Source: Nitrospirae bacterium GWC2_57_9
GTDB taxonomy: Bacteria; Nitrospirota; UBA9217
Length of the DNA stretch: 6,625 nt
Direction of reading: 5' to 3'
Assembly: GCA_001805085.1 (NCBI GenBank)
Contig: MHEA01000060.1
Location: 4,539 to 11,163 of the forward strand
The translations under genes and the position numbers were made by a program. The notes under the pieces are model-generated. The model saw only the letters and a program-made list of their open reading frames with translations. It was not told the origin of the DNA and searched no databases. Shown here piece after piece: positions 1-5,716 of this stretch; position 1 is the stretch's first letter, and each line of letters starts with the position of its first letter.

Positions 1-368
1 CCACCACCTTTTGCGCCGTCACCCGGGAGGGGGAGTACCTGGGAGGGGCGATCACGCCCGGTATCAAGATATCGGCAGAGGCGCTGTTCCAGCGGGCGTC
101 AAAACTGCCGCGCGTGGAGCTGGCGAAGCCAACCTCCGTTATCGGGACCGATACGATCAGCGCGATGCAGTCCGGAATCCTCTACGGGTATGCGGGACTC
201 GTCGATGGGATCGTGGGACGGATGAAAAAGGAACTGTCTCCGGATGCCAGGGTCATCGCAACCGGCGGCTTGGCCGAACTCGTGTCGCCGGAGACGAAAA
301 CCATAGAGGAAGTGAGGCCGCAATTAACGCTCGAGGGACTGCGGCTGCTCTATGAGATGAACAAGTAA
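1..368 (+). CDS. coaX: Type III pantothenate kinase, C-terminal part (5' end outside window)
   Basis: Reading in frame from base 3 gives about 121 residues ending at TAA 366-368. The sequence matches the C-terminal half of CoaX. It opens with TTF from the ATP/pantothenate-binding region, followed by GEYLGGAITPGI, SAEALFQRASKLPRVEL, SVIGTDTISAMQSGILYGY, GLVDGIVGRMK, the ATGGLA motif and a terminal LTLEGLRLLYEMN. Known family role: ATP-dependent phosphorylation of pantothenate to 4'-phosphopantothenate, the first step of coenzyme A synthesis, in the cytoplasm by an ASKHA-fold dimer. Family members are about 250-260 residues, so roughly half the gene is missing at the left edge. No frameshift is visible in the part present. 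The ATG at 114 is an internal methionine and not the start. No clear intrinsic terminator follows. Confidence 0.95.
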   Translation, partial: TTFCAVTREGEYLGGAITPGIKISAEALFQRASKLPRVELAKPTSVIGTDTISAMQSGILYGYAGLVDGIVGRMKKELSPDARVIATGGLAELVSPETKTIEEVRPQLTLEGLRLLYEMNK

Positions 369-442
369 GCCGCAAAGGGCCCGTGCGTCTTCACCGTGCT
401 CAGGTCTCGACCCTCCGTGGAAAAAAGTAACTCTCCCTTACC

Positions 443-472
443 TTGACGATTCCCGGAATTTATGATATTTTT
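443..472 (+). promoter_or_regulatory. Candidate sigma-70 promoter of the receiver-galT pair
   Basis: A TTGACG -35 box (443-448) is followed after 18 bases by TATTTT (467-472). It lies just upstream of the receiver gene in a 130-bp gap after coaX. The -35 is good but the -10 is only fair, and an overlapping TATGAT at 461 is too close to the -35 to be used with it. Inferred from sequence only. Confidence 0.4.
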
Positions 473-498
473 GCATTACGTAAAATTAGAGGGCAGGA

Positions 499-876
499 AT
501 GAAGATTCTCGTAGTAGACGATGAAGAAGGCGCCCGTGAACTTTTCCAGACAATTCTGACGGACGAAGGTTATGAGGTCGCGCTCGCCGGCGGGGGAACC
601 GAAGCGCTGGCTCTCTTCAGAGGGCATTCGTTCAACCTGGTCATAACCGACATAAAGATGCCCGAGATGGACGGTCTTCAGCTTCTCCAGGAGATCCGGA
701 AGATGGGATCGAAGACCGATGTGATCATGGTGACCGCCTACGGCGAGGTGGAGAGCTATCTGAAGGCCATGAGCCTGGGCGCGGCCGAGTATATCAACAA
801 ACCGATCCGCATCAAGGAATTGAAAAGGATCGTGCATAAGGTGCTGACCGAGCAGAAGGCGAGGTCGGGCGGCTGA
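499..876 (+). CDS. Single-domain response regulator (CheY-like receiver)
   Basis: A 125-residue protein consisting of one receiver domain and no output domain. All hallmark residues are present: the acidic pair D7/D8 in ILVVDDEE, the phospho-acceptor D51 in VITDIKMPEMDG, the switch Thr T79 in VMVTAYG, and K101-P102 in YINKPI. It should therefore be able to accept phosphate from a histidine kinase and signal by protein-protein contact, or act as a phosphate relay or sink. No kinase is encoded in the window. The ATG at 499 is preceded by an AGAGGGCAGGA stretch, a usable Shine-Dalgarno. The stop TGA overlaps the start of the next gene by one base (TGATG at 874-878), which suggests translational coupling to the GalT-like enzyme. 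The partner and pathway are unknown, and a link to sugar nucleotide metabolism is only inferred from position. Confidence 0.93.
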   Translation: MKILVVDDEEGARELFQTILTDEGYEVALAGGGTEALALFRGHSFNLVITDIKMPEMDGLQLLQEIRKMGSKTDVIMVTAYGEVESYLKAMSLGAAEYINKPIRIKELKRIVHKVLTEQKARSGG

Positions 877-1901
877 TGTCAAGATTACGCAAGGACCCCA
901 TCGTTGGCCGCTGGATCATCGTTTCCAGCAGCCGGCCGAAAAAACCCGAAGATTATTCCTTTGAAGAACCGCTCGATGATGTAACGCCTGCAGAATGCCC
1001 GTTCTGCGGCGGCAACGAAGCGAAAACCCCTCCCGAGATCGCGTCTTTCCGGCCCGAAAAGACCCGCCCCAACAGCTCCGGCTGGTGGGTTCGCGTCATC
1101 CCCAGTAAATATCCGGTGCTGCATATTGAAGGCAATCTCGAGCGCGAAGGCAGCGGGATTTATGACTGGATGAACGGCATCGGGGCGCATGAGATCATCA
1201 TAGAAAGCCCGGAACATGCGATCAGGCTGGAAGAGCTTCCCGAGAGCCAGGTGGAGAAGGTGTTATGGTCCTACCGGGACCGGATCCTGGATCTGGAGCG
1301 TGACAGCAGGCTGCGGTACGTTCTCGTATTCAAGAACCAGGGCTGGACAGCAGGTTCGGCCCTGAATCATACCCACTCCCAGATCATCGCAACCCCGGTC
1401 ATCCCCAAATTCGTAAAAGAGAAGCTCGACGGCGCAAAGTCGTATTACGACTACAAGGAGCGGTGTATCTTCTGCGACATCATCCGGCAGGAGCTTTCCA
1501 CGCCGGAACGGGTCGTCGAGGAGACGCGTCACTTTCTGGTCATGGTGCCCTTTGCCCCGCGCTTTCCCTTCGAGACGTGGATCTACCCCAAAAAACATCT
1601 CTGTTCCTATGTGGACATCACCAAGGAAGAGATCATGGACTTCTCGCGCACGCTCAAGAACACGCTCAAGCGGCTCTGCAAGGTCCTGAACCACCCACCC
1701 TACAATTATATGCTCTACAGCGCCCCGAACCGCGTGCCGCGCCGCGGCCACTGGCACACGCTGAACGACGATTTTCACTGGCACCTGGAGATCATGCCGC
1801 GGCTCACGCGCGTGGCCGGGTTCGAGTGGGGGTCAGGCTTTTACATCAATCCCACTCCGCCTGAGGACGCTGCGCGGTATTTGAGAGAGGTGAAGCTGTA
1901 G
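876..1901 (+). CDS. galT: Galactose-1-phosphate uridylyltransferase-like enzyme (HIT superfamily)
   Basis: A 341-residue protein, about the usual GalT length. The N-terminal signature is RKDPIVGRWIIVSS. By comparison with known GalT enzymes, C41-x2-C44, H114 (in SPEH) and H165 form the structural zinc site. F152-KNQG carries the active-site Asn (N154). H165-T-H167-S-Q169 is the catalytic triad region, with H167 as the likely nucleophile that carries the nucleoside monophosphate. A second pair C197-x2-C200 with later histidines (H241, H292/H294) could form another metal site, as in the ADP-glucose phosphorylase-like branch. The C-terminal HWHLEIMPRLTR motif is also typical. Expected role: cytoplasmic transfer of a nucleotidyl group between sugar 1-phosphates (Leloir pathway or a relative). 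Whether the natural substrate is UDP-glucose/galactose-1-P or an ADP-sugar cannot be decided here. The start overlaps the receiver gene stop, and an intrinsic terminator follows the stop by about 20 bases. Confidence 0.88.
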   Translation: MSRLRKDPIVGRWIIVSSSRPKKPEDYSFEEPLDDVTPAECPFCGGNEAKTPPEIASFRPEKTRPNSSGWWVRVIPSKYPVLHIEGNLEREGSGIYDWMNGIGAHEIIIESPEHAIRLEELPESQVEKVLWSYRDRILDLERDSRLRYVLVFKNQGWTAGSALNHTHSQIIATPVIPKFVKEKLDGAKSYYDYKERCIFCDIIRQELSTPERVVEETRHFLVMVPFAPRFPFETWIYPKKHLCSYVDITKEEIMDFSRTLKNTLKRLCKVLNHPPYNYMLYSAPNRVPRRGHWHTLNDDFHWHLEIMPRLTRVAGFEWGSGFYINPTPPEDAARYLREVKL

Positions 1902-1920
1902 CGCCGTTCAAGTCAAAGGA

Positions 1921-1954
1921 AAAGCCGCGCTCGAAGGAGAGCGCGGCTTTTTTT
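1921..1954 (+). terminator. Intrinsic terminator after galT
   Basis: A perfect 12-bp stem (1921-1932 with 1939-1950, GC-rich core GCCGCGCTC) and a 6-base loop (gaagga) lead into a run of seven T (1948-1954). It sits between two convergent genes. On the minus strand only a short T stretch follows the stem, so any termination of the aconitase transcript here would be weaker. Confidence 0.93.
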
Positions 1955-1974
1955 GCTTCCGGCATGCCAGCGGC

Positions 1975-3912
1975 CTAGCTGCGGAACCTGGTATAGTTCA
2001 GCAGCCCTCCGGCAAGCAGGATCTCCCGCTGCCTGCTGCTGAGCGCGTACTTGAGCGCCGCTGTTTTGCCTTTTGTTACGTTTTTGAGCAGAAGGTCTTT
2101 TCCCGCCTGCAGCGCTGCCTTGATCTCCCCGATCTCGACCCGGTCGCCGGCTCCCGCAACCTCATAATCAGCCTCGTTCGCGAAGGTGAGCGGCAAGATG
2201 CCGAAATTGATAAGGTTCGCCGCATGGATGCGCTCGAAGGACTTCGCGATCACGGCCTTTACGCCCAGGTACATGGGGCAGATGGCCGCGTGTTCGCGGC
2301 TGGAACCCTGCCCGTAGCTTGCGCCCGCGATTACGACATTATGAACGCCCGCCTTCTTGTTTTCCAGCGCCTTCTTCGAGAAAGCGGCGTCAACGCCTTC
2401 GAACACGAATTCCGCGTACTTGGGGATGTTCGACCGGTACTTGAGCCGCGAACCGGCCGGCATGATATGGTCCGTAGTGATCTTGTCGCCCACCTTGATC
2501 GCAACTACGCCGCTGATGGTCTCCGGGAGCGGCTCCGCTGCCGGCGGGTCACCGATGTTCGGACCGCGAAACACGGTCACGGATAACGGGTCCTTTGCCG
2601 GCGGGAGGACCATGGAATCATCGACCCAGAACTGCTCGGGCAGGCCGATCTCAGGATAGGGGATGCCGAGGTCCCGGGGATCCAAGATGCCGCCGGCAAG
2701 TGCCGCGGCAACGGCAGATTCAGGGCTGGCCAGGAAGACCTTCGCGCTCTTCGTGCCCGAACGGCCTTCGAAGTTGCGGTTGCTGGTGCGGATCGAAACC
2801 GCCCCGGTCTTGGGCGCCTGACCCGCGCCGATGCAGAACCCGCAGGTGGATTCGAGCACCCGGGCGCCGGCAGAGATGATATCGGCCAGCGCGCCGTTCC
2901 GTGCGATCATCTCAAGCACCTGGCGCGATCCGGGGGCGACTCCGAAGCTGACATCCGGGAACACTCTTCTCCCTTTGAGCAGGGAAGCGACGATCATCAG
3001 GTCGCGATAAGAGGAATTCGTGCAGGAACCGACCATTACCTGGTCGACCTTCGTTCCCGCAAGCTCTTTCACGGTGGCTATGTTGTCCGGGGAATGGGGT
3101 TTGGCCATCATCGGTTCCACCGCGGCCAGGTCGAGCTCGATCACCCTGTGGTAGTCAGCATCGATGTCAGCAGCCAGAGCAGCCCAGTCCGACTCCCTGC
3201 GCTGCGCTTTCAGGAACGCTCTGGTGACCTCGTCGCTCGGGAAGACCGATGTGGTGACGCCCAGTTCCGCGCCCATGTTCGTGATCGTCGCCCGCTCCGG
3301 AACGGACAGGGTCTTGACCCCGTCGCCGCCGTATTCGATCACCGTGCCCACATTGCCCTTCGTGGTCAGCATTTTCAGGATCGAAAGGATCACGTCCTTT
3401 GCAGAGACCCAGGGCTTGAGCCTGTTGGTCAGGTTGACCTTCGCCACCTTGGGGCAGGTGAGGTAGAAGGGTCCGCCCCCCATTGCCACGGCCACATCGA
3501 GCCCGCCCGCGCCGATCGCGATCATACCGATGCCGCCGCCGGTCGGGGTATGGGAGTCCGAACCGAGGAGCGTCTTGCCCGGCCTGCCGAAGCGTTCGAG
3601 ATGGACCTGGTGGCAGATGCCGTTGCCCGCCTTGGAGTAGTGGATGCCGTACCGCGCCGCAACGGTCTGGAGATACCGGTGATCGTCGGCGTTCTCGAAC
3701 CCGTCCTGCAGCGTGTTGTGGTCCACATAGCTCACGGACAGCTCAGTTTTGATGCGCGGCACATCCATGGCCTCGAACTGGAGATAGGTCATGGTGCCGG
3801 TCGCGTCCTGGGTCAGCGTCTGGTCGATCCTGATCGCGATCTCGGTGCCCGGTTCCAGCTTCCCCTCCACCAGATGAGATCCCAATATCTTGTACACAAG
3901 GTTCTTGCCCAT
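1975..3912 (-). CDS. Aconitate hydratase (aconitase), Aquifex-type subgroup
   Basis: A complete 645-residue aconitase. It catalyses reversible citrate/isocitrate isomerisation through cis-aconitate in the TCA cycle, in the cytoplasm, using a [4Fe-4S] cluster. Cluster ligands are visible as C297 (VGSCTNSS) and C357/C360 (ESTCGFC). Other family motifs are QDATGTMTYLQFEAM (35-49), GSDSHTPTGGGIGM (117-130), ITTDHIMPAGSRLKY (478-492) and, in the C-terminal swivel domain, GASYGQGSSREHAA (530-543), which holds the catalytic Ser region. The length, well short of the ~750-900 residues of AcnA/AcnB and mitochondrial enzymes, fits the shorter Aquifex-type subgroup found in several anaerobic lineages. 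ATG at 3912 is supported by AAAGGAG (3919-3925) six bases upstream and a strong promoter. It is transcribed alone, convergent with galT and divergent from the region to its right. A 3-isopropylmalate dehydratase role is less likely because large and small domains are fused. Confidence 0.95.
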   Translation of the reverse strand: MGKNLVYKILGSHLVEGKLEPGTEIAIRIDQTLTQDATGTMTYLQFEAMDVPRIKTELSVSYVDHNTLQDGFENADDHRYLQTVAARYGIHYSKAGNGICHQVHLERFGRPGKTLLGSDSHTPTGGGIGMIAIGAGGLDVAVAMGGGPFYLTCPKVAKVNLTNRLKPWVSAKDVILSILKMLTTKGNVGTVIEYGGDGVKTLSVPERATITNMGAELGVTTSVFPSDEVTRAFLKAQRRESDWAALAADIDADYHRVIELDLAAVEPMMAKPHSPDNIATVKELAGTKVDQVMVGSCTNSSYRDLMIVASLLKGRRVFPDVSFGVAPGSRQVLEMIARNGALADIISAGARVLESTCGFCIGAGQAPKTGAVSIRTSNRNFEGRSGTKSAKVFLASPESAVAAALAGGILDPRDLGIPYPEIGLPEQFWVDDSMVLPPAKDPLSVTVFRGPNIGDPPAAEPLPETISGVVAIKVGDKITTDHIMPAGSRLKYRSNIPKYAEFVFEGVDAAFSKKALENKKAGVHNVVIAGASYGQGSSREHAAICPMYLGVKAVIAKSFERIHAANLINFGILPLTFANEADYEVAGAGDRVEIGEIKAALQAGKDLLLKNVTKGKTAALKYALSSRQREILLAGGLLNYTRFRS

Positions 3913-3947
3913 TAGGTGCTCCTTTACAGCGGTTTTGAGTGTCCGCC

Positions 3948-3976
3948 ATTATATTTCAAGAGACAAGGTAAGGCAA
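3948..3976 (-). promoter_or_regulatory. Sigma-70 promoter of the aconitase gene
   Basis: On the minus strand, TTGCCT (3971-3976) is separated by exactly 17 bases from a perfect TATAAT (3948-3953). The -10 box is 35 bases upstream of the aconitase start codon, giving a short leader that contains the AAAGGAG ribosome binding site. No obvious operator is seen over it. Confidence 0.7.
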
Positions 3977-4004
3977 CTGGAAAGTAGGCGCTTGCAAAAG
4001 GAGT

Positions 4005-4220
4005 TTGCATGAAATATTCTCGCTTTTATCGAGCGATAAAACCGACCTGATTCAGCCGTTCCAAAGGCGGACTCTGTTATTCAAGACACAATTCGCCTGT
4101 AAGCCTGCAAAAGGGCACTTGTTTTTATCGACGGTTCTCTCATTTAAAGCGAACTTGCTCTCTATAGAATTCCCCAGATGTTTCCAAGCAGCGGCGAGCT
4201 CAGAAAATCTTGACACCTGA
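4005..4220 (+). CDS. Doubtful 71-codon reading frame, no recognised family
   Basis: Reading from TTG at 4005 gives 71 residues (starting MHEIFSLLSSDKTDLIQPF) with no domain, signal peptide or membrane segment that I recognise. In its favour, an AAAAGGAG stretch lies just upstream and a terminator-like hairpin (4245-4287) begins 25 bases after the stop. Against it, the TTG lies almost on top of the ribosome binding site. A better spaced ATG at 4009, in another frame, yields only 13 residues (MKYSRFYRAIKPT). No plus-strand promoter is evident. The stretch 3977-4244 may instead be non-coding, or hold a short leader or RNA. Confidence 0.15.
   Translation: MHEIFSLLSSDKTDLIQPFQRRTLLFKTQFACKPAKGHLFLSTVLSFKANLLSIEFPRCFQAAASSENLDT
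4024..4041. repeat. 18-bp palindrome TTTTATCG-AG-CGATAAAA
   Basis: Two perfect 8-base arms are separated by AG. A related half-site (TTTTTATCGA) occurs near 4120. It could be a repressor binding site or a small RNA hairpin early in a transcript. No T-run follows, so it does not look like a terminator. Confidence 0.5.
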
Positions 4221-4244
4221 ATCATCCTTCAATCCACTGAGAAA

Positions 4245-4287
4245 CGAGCGGGAGGACGGTGAAAATCTTCCTCCCGCTTGTTATTAA
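4245..4287 (+). terminator. Terminator-like hairpin left of the insertion sequence
   Basis: A 12-bp stem (4245-4256 with 4269-4280; core GCGGGAGGA/TCCTCCCGC, one G-T pair) has a 12-base loop and is followed by TTGTTATT. The T-rich tail is imperfect. It may end a transcript from the 4005-4220 stretch or protect the adjacent insertion sequence from read-through. Such elements are often found next to terminators. Confidence 0.5.
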
Positions 4288-4296
4288 CTTGCAATT

Positions 4297-4316
4297 CCTC
4301 GTAGCTTGCTGCGGGG
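4297..4316 (+). repeat. Left-end subterminal hairpin of the IS
   Basis: The bases fold into a nine-pair stem (CCTCGTAGC against GCTGCGGGG, with two or more G-T pairs) around a tiny TT/CTTG loop. This is the kind of structure that TnpA recognises in single-stranded DNA. It shares AGCTTGCTGCGGGG with the right end. Confidence 0.65.
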
Positions 4317-4331
4317 TCACCTTATGTGCTA

Positions 4332-4748
4332 ATGTCGGAGCGTGAAAGAGCGAACGAACGAAGTCCACAAAGGCAATCCTTGTGCTGGTCGATCCACTAT
4401 CATATCGTATTTCCTGTGAAGTCCCGGAAGGCGTTGCTGGACAAAGAAGTTGTTGAAATAATCCGAGAGACAGCGATAGGGATTCAGGAAAGATACGATA
4501 TCGAGTTGGAACGGCTGGGCATGGATAACGACCATATCCATGTGTTGTGCGGAGCCCACCCGAAAATTGCAGCGGGAAGGATAGTTCAGATATTCAAGAG
4601 TGAAAAAGGATTTGTGGGGCGGCGAGTTCTGGTCCGATGGACATTATGCTGGAACGGTTGGCGATCATGGCGATTGGGTAGTGTTGAACGATATATTGTC
4701 TCCCAAGGTAAACCGAGTGAAGAGTTAAAGCAGTTGAAGTTGTTTTAG
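4332..4748 (+). pseudogene. tnpA: IS200/IS605 transposase TnpA (Y1 HUH family), broken by deletion and frameshift
   Basis: Residues 1-90 from ATG 4332 read as a normal TnpA: IHYHIVFPVK, ALLDKEVVEIIRETA, ERYDIELERLG and the HUH motif DNDHIHVLC (His68, His70), ending VQIFKS. The next dozen or so residues normally found (of the type ITAREIF...) are missing. The conserved continuation KDLWGGEFWSDGHYAGTVGDHGDW is found in a different frame (4606-4677). The original frame returns at 4680 with SVERYIVSQGKPSEELKQLKLF, which carries the catalytic Tyr (YIVSQ). This implies a deletion of 3n+2 bases (or a 1-base gain) around 4600 and a 1-base loss around 4678. The continuous 139-residue translation therefore has a nonsense middle (KGFVGRRVLVRWTLCWNGW). 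The 1-base event could be a sequencing error, but the larger deletion argues for real decay. There is no good Shine-Dalgarno; a GTG at 4326 is an alternative start. Confidence 0.85.
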
Positions 4749-4762
4749 GTTTTTTTGGATAT

Positions 4763-4780
4763 CCCCAGCTTGCTGCGGGG
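4763..4780 (+). repeat. Right-end subterminal hairpin of the IS
   Basis: CCCC-AGC pairs with GCT-GGGG, leaving a two-base GC bulge on the 3' side and a very small loop. It repeats the 14-base core of the left-end hairpin in direct orientation and lies 14 bases after the transposase stop. Bulged hairpins of this kind are typical right ends of IS200/IS605 elements. Confidence 0.65.
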
Positions 4781-4829
4781 AGGTTCATTTTCGAAGTTCG
4801 TACTTTGCCTGATGGCCGGCACTAGAACA

Positions 4830-5606
4830 TCAAGCCGGAGTGGTGATCCCCAAAATCCTTGCCGTTAACTCCCCCCGTCTCCTTACTTTCATCGTTTCAA
4901 AGATGGCAACAAGATGATCTTTAACGGTCTGCTCGGAAATGTACAGGCGCCGCGCAATTTCACGGTTGGAAAACCCCTGCATTACCAGGAATGCAATCTC
5001 CTGCTGGCGAATGCTCAGACTAACGCGCTCTAGCCTTGACTTGATGCTGGGTGTCAACACCTGACCTTTTAGGATGTCGTCAATGTTACCGAGCGCTCTC
5101 GAAAGATGCGGAAGCAAAATATCGATGATTTCTTTTTCACGGTCAGTAAAATCCCGGTCCGTTCGCGAACGGTGCATTCCGATTCCGGCCATCGTTCCCG
5201 TTCGGGATTTGAGCGTCATGTTGAGTTCATAAAAAATGTGAAGCGGAACTTGAAAATCACGACAATACTCGGTTGATGAATGGCGGGATGCAGAGATGAC
5301 GTCGGTGATTCGCATGCTGGTAAAGTTCTGCGTTACGTCCACGCCGCTTGTCACCAATGGCTGGAGCGGCCAATAGTAGAGGCAGAACAACATCAGACCA
5401 TCCATCGGCGTATTGAAAACCTGTGAATCCTGCAAGAGAAAGTTGCCGCTGGTGGGGTCGGACGCAATTAACGCCGCACTTGGAAAGCGCACCAGCGTCT
5501 GAAGTTCTTTGCAATAAGTTTGAAACAATAAAGTGCGGTTGGGAATTGAGTAAATAACCTCGATAATTTCCAAAATCTTTTTATAGTCGCGCGCAGGTAA
5601 GGGCAT
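4830..5606 (-). CDS. LuxR-family transcriptional regulator
   Basis: A 258-residue protein with a C-terminal LuxR-type helix-turn-helix at about 196-252: SIRQQEIAFLVMQGFSNREIARRLY, then the recognition helix region SEQTVKDHLVAIFETMKV. The first ~180 residues form a mixed alpha/beta sensory part, possibly GAF-like, with no receiver-type Asp motif and no obvious acyl-homoserine-lactone pocket signature that I can defend, so its signal is unknown. Expected to act as a cytoplasmic DNA-binding dimer. ATG at 5606 follows an AGGA (5615-5618) at 8 bases, which is embedded in a small hairpin. The gene is divergent from the lipoprotein gene at 5923, and the shared 316-bp region holds several dyads, so it may regulate itself and that neighbour. 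A CCGGC/GCCGG hairpin (4816-4838) overlaps its stop but has no T-run. The insertion sequence lies just downstream. Confidence 0.88.
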   Translation of the reverse strand: MPLPARDYKKILEIIEVIYSIPNRTLLFQTYCKELQTLVRFPSAALIASDPTSGNFLLQDSQVFNTPMDGLMLFCLYYWPLQPLVTSGVDVTQNFTSMRITDVISASRHSSTEYCRDFQVPLHIFYELNMTLKSRTGTMAGIGMHRSRTDRDFTDREKEIIDILLPHLSRALGNIDDILKGQVLTPSIKSRLERVSLSIRQQEIAFLVMQGFSNREIARRLYISEQTVKDHLVAIFETMKVRRRGELTARILGITTPA

Positions 5607-5614
5607 ATCAAAAA

Positions 5615-5630
5615 TCCTACTTTCGTAGGG
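5615..5630 (-). promoter_or_regulatory. Leader hairpin covering the luxR ribosome binding site
   Basis: On the minus-strand transcript, CCTAC-GAAA-GTAGG forms a 5-bp stem (5625-5629 with 5616-5620) closed by a GNRA tetraloop. The 3' arm contains the GG of the AGGA Shine-Dalgarno (5615-5618), located 8 bases before the ATG. Folding would reduce ribosome access. It is followed by ATTTTT, so weak attenuation is another possibility. No larger known riboswitch is recognised. Confidence 0.5.
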
Positions 5631-5660
5631 TTGCGGTTTGAATCTATCCTAATCTATAAT
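5631..5660 (+). promoter_or_regulatory. Candidate plus-strand promoter towards the lipoprotein gene
   Basis: TTGCGG (5631-5636) and a perfect TATAAT (5655-5660) are separated by 18 bases. Transcription would start near 5667 and give a leader of about 255 bases before the lipoprotein start. No well-spaced promoter is seen closer to the gene (TTGACT at 5874 has no -10 at the right distance). Confidence 0.35.
5641..5657. repeat. Direct repeat AATCTAT x2, 10-bp period
   Basis: AATCTAT occurs at 5641-5647 and 5651-5657, one helical turn apart, within the spacer and -10 of the candidate plus-strand promoter. A regulator bound to one DNA face could recognise it, or it may be chance in A+T-rich sequence. 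Confidence 0.35.
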
Positions 5661-5695
5661 ACCTTAGATCACCGGCCCGGTATGTATACTGTATA
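5652..5695. promoter_or_regulatory. Cluster of three small dyads between luxR and the lipoprotein gene
   Basis: Three inverted repeats follow each other: ATCTA-N8-TAGAT (5652-5669), ACCGG-C-CCGGT (5671-5681) and TATAC-T-GTATA (5685-5695). The first overlaps the TATAAT of the plus-strand candidate promoter. The last overlaps the -10 of the luxR candidate promoter. They are plausible operators for LuxR autoregulation or cross-regulation, which is inferred. Confidence 0.4.
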
Positions 5696-5716
5696 TGACT
5701 TGATGCAGCATTGCAA
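5688..5716 (-). promoter_or_regulatory. Candidate luxR promoter
   Basis: On the minus strand, TTGCAA (5711-5716) and TACAGT (5688-5693) are separated by 17 bases, predicting a start near 5681 and a leader of about 75 bases that ends with the Shine-Dalgarno hairpin. Both boxes are partial matches to consensus. Confidence 0.4.

Larger units (their letters stand above)
4291..4790 (+). mobile_element. IS200/IS605-type insertion sequence, inactivated copy (tips approximate)
   Basis: A short element of roughly 0.5 kb carries only a Y1-type tnpA (here broken) between two subterminal hairpins. Both hairpins contain the 14-base core AGCTTGCTGCGGGG in the same orientation (4303-4316 and 4767-4780), as expected for this single-strand transposon family, which lacks terminal inverted repeats and target duplications. 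The left hairpin ends about 15 bases before the transposase start and the right begins 14 bases after its stop. No tnpB is present. Exact tips and the short target motif cannot be fixed without an empty site or other copies. The coordinates given only bracket the hairpins. Confidence 0.75.

Noticed and set aside
1263..1784. Minus-strand open frame inside galT
   Set aside because: It lies opposite a well-conserved coding sequence and has no recognisable protein features.
3094..3915. Long plus-strand open frame opposite the aconitase gene
   Set aside because: It is an antisense shadow of a strongly conserved aconitase; its translation is Arg/His/Asp-rich with no domain.
4816..4838. Terminator of luxR
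   Set aside because: A CCGGC/GCCGG hairpin overlaps the stop codon but lacks a T-run on the minus strand.
5671..5716. LexA-type or lux-box operator
   Set aside because: The dyads ACCGG-C-CCGGT and TATAC-T-GTATA do not match CTGT-N8-ACAG or a 20-bp lux box, so no specific regulator is assigned.
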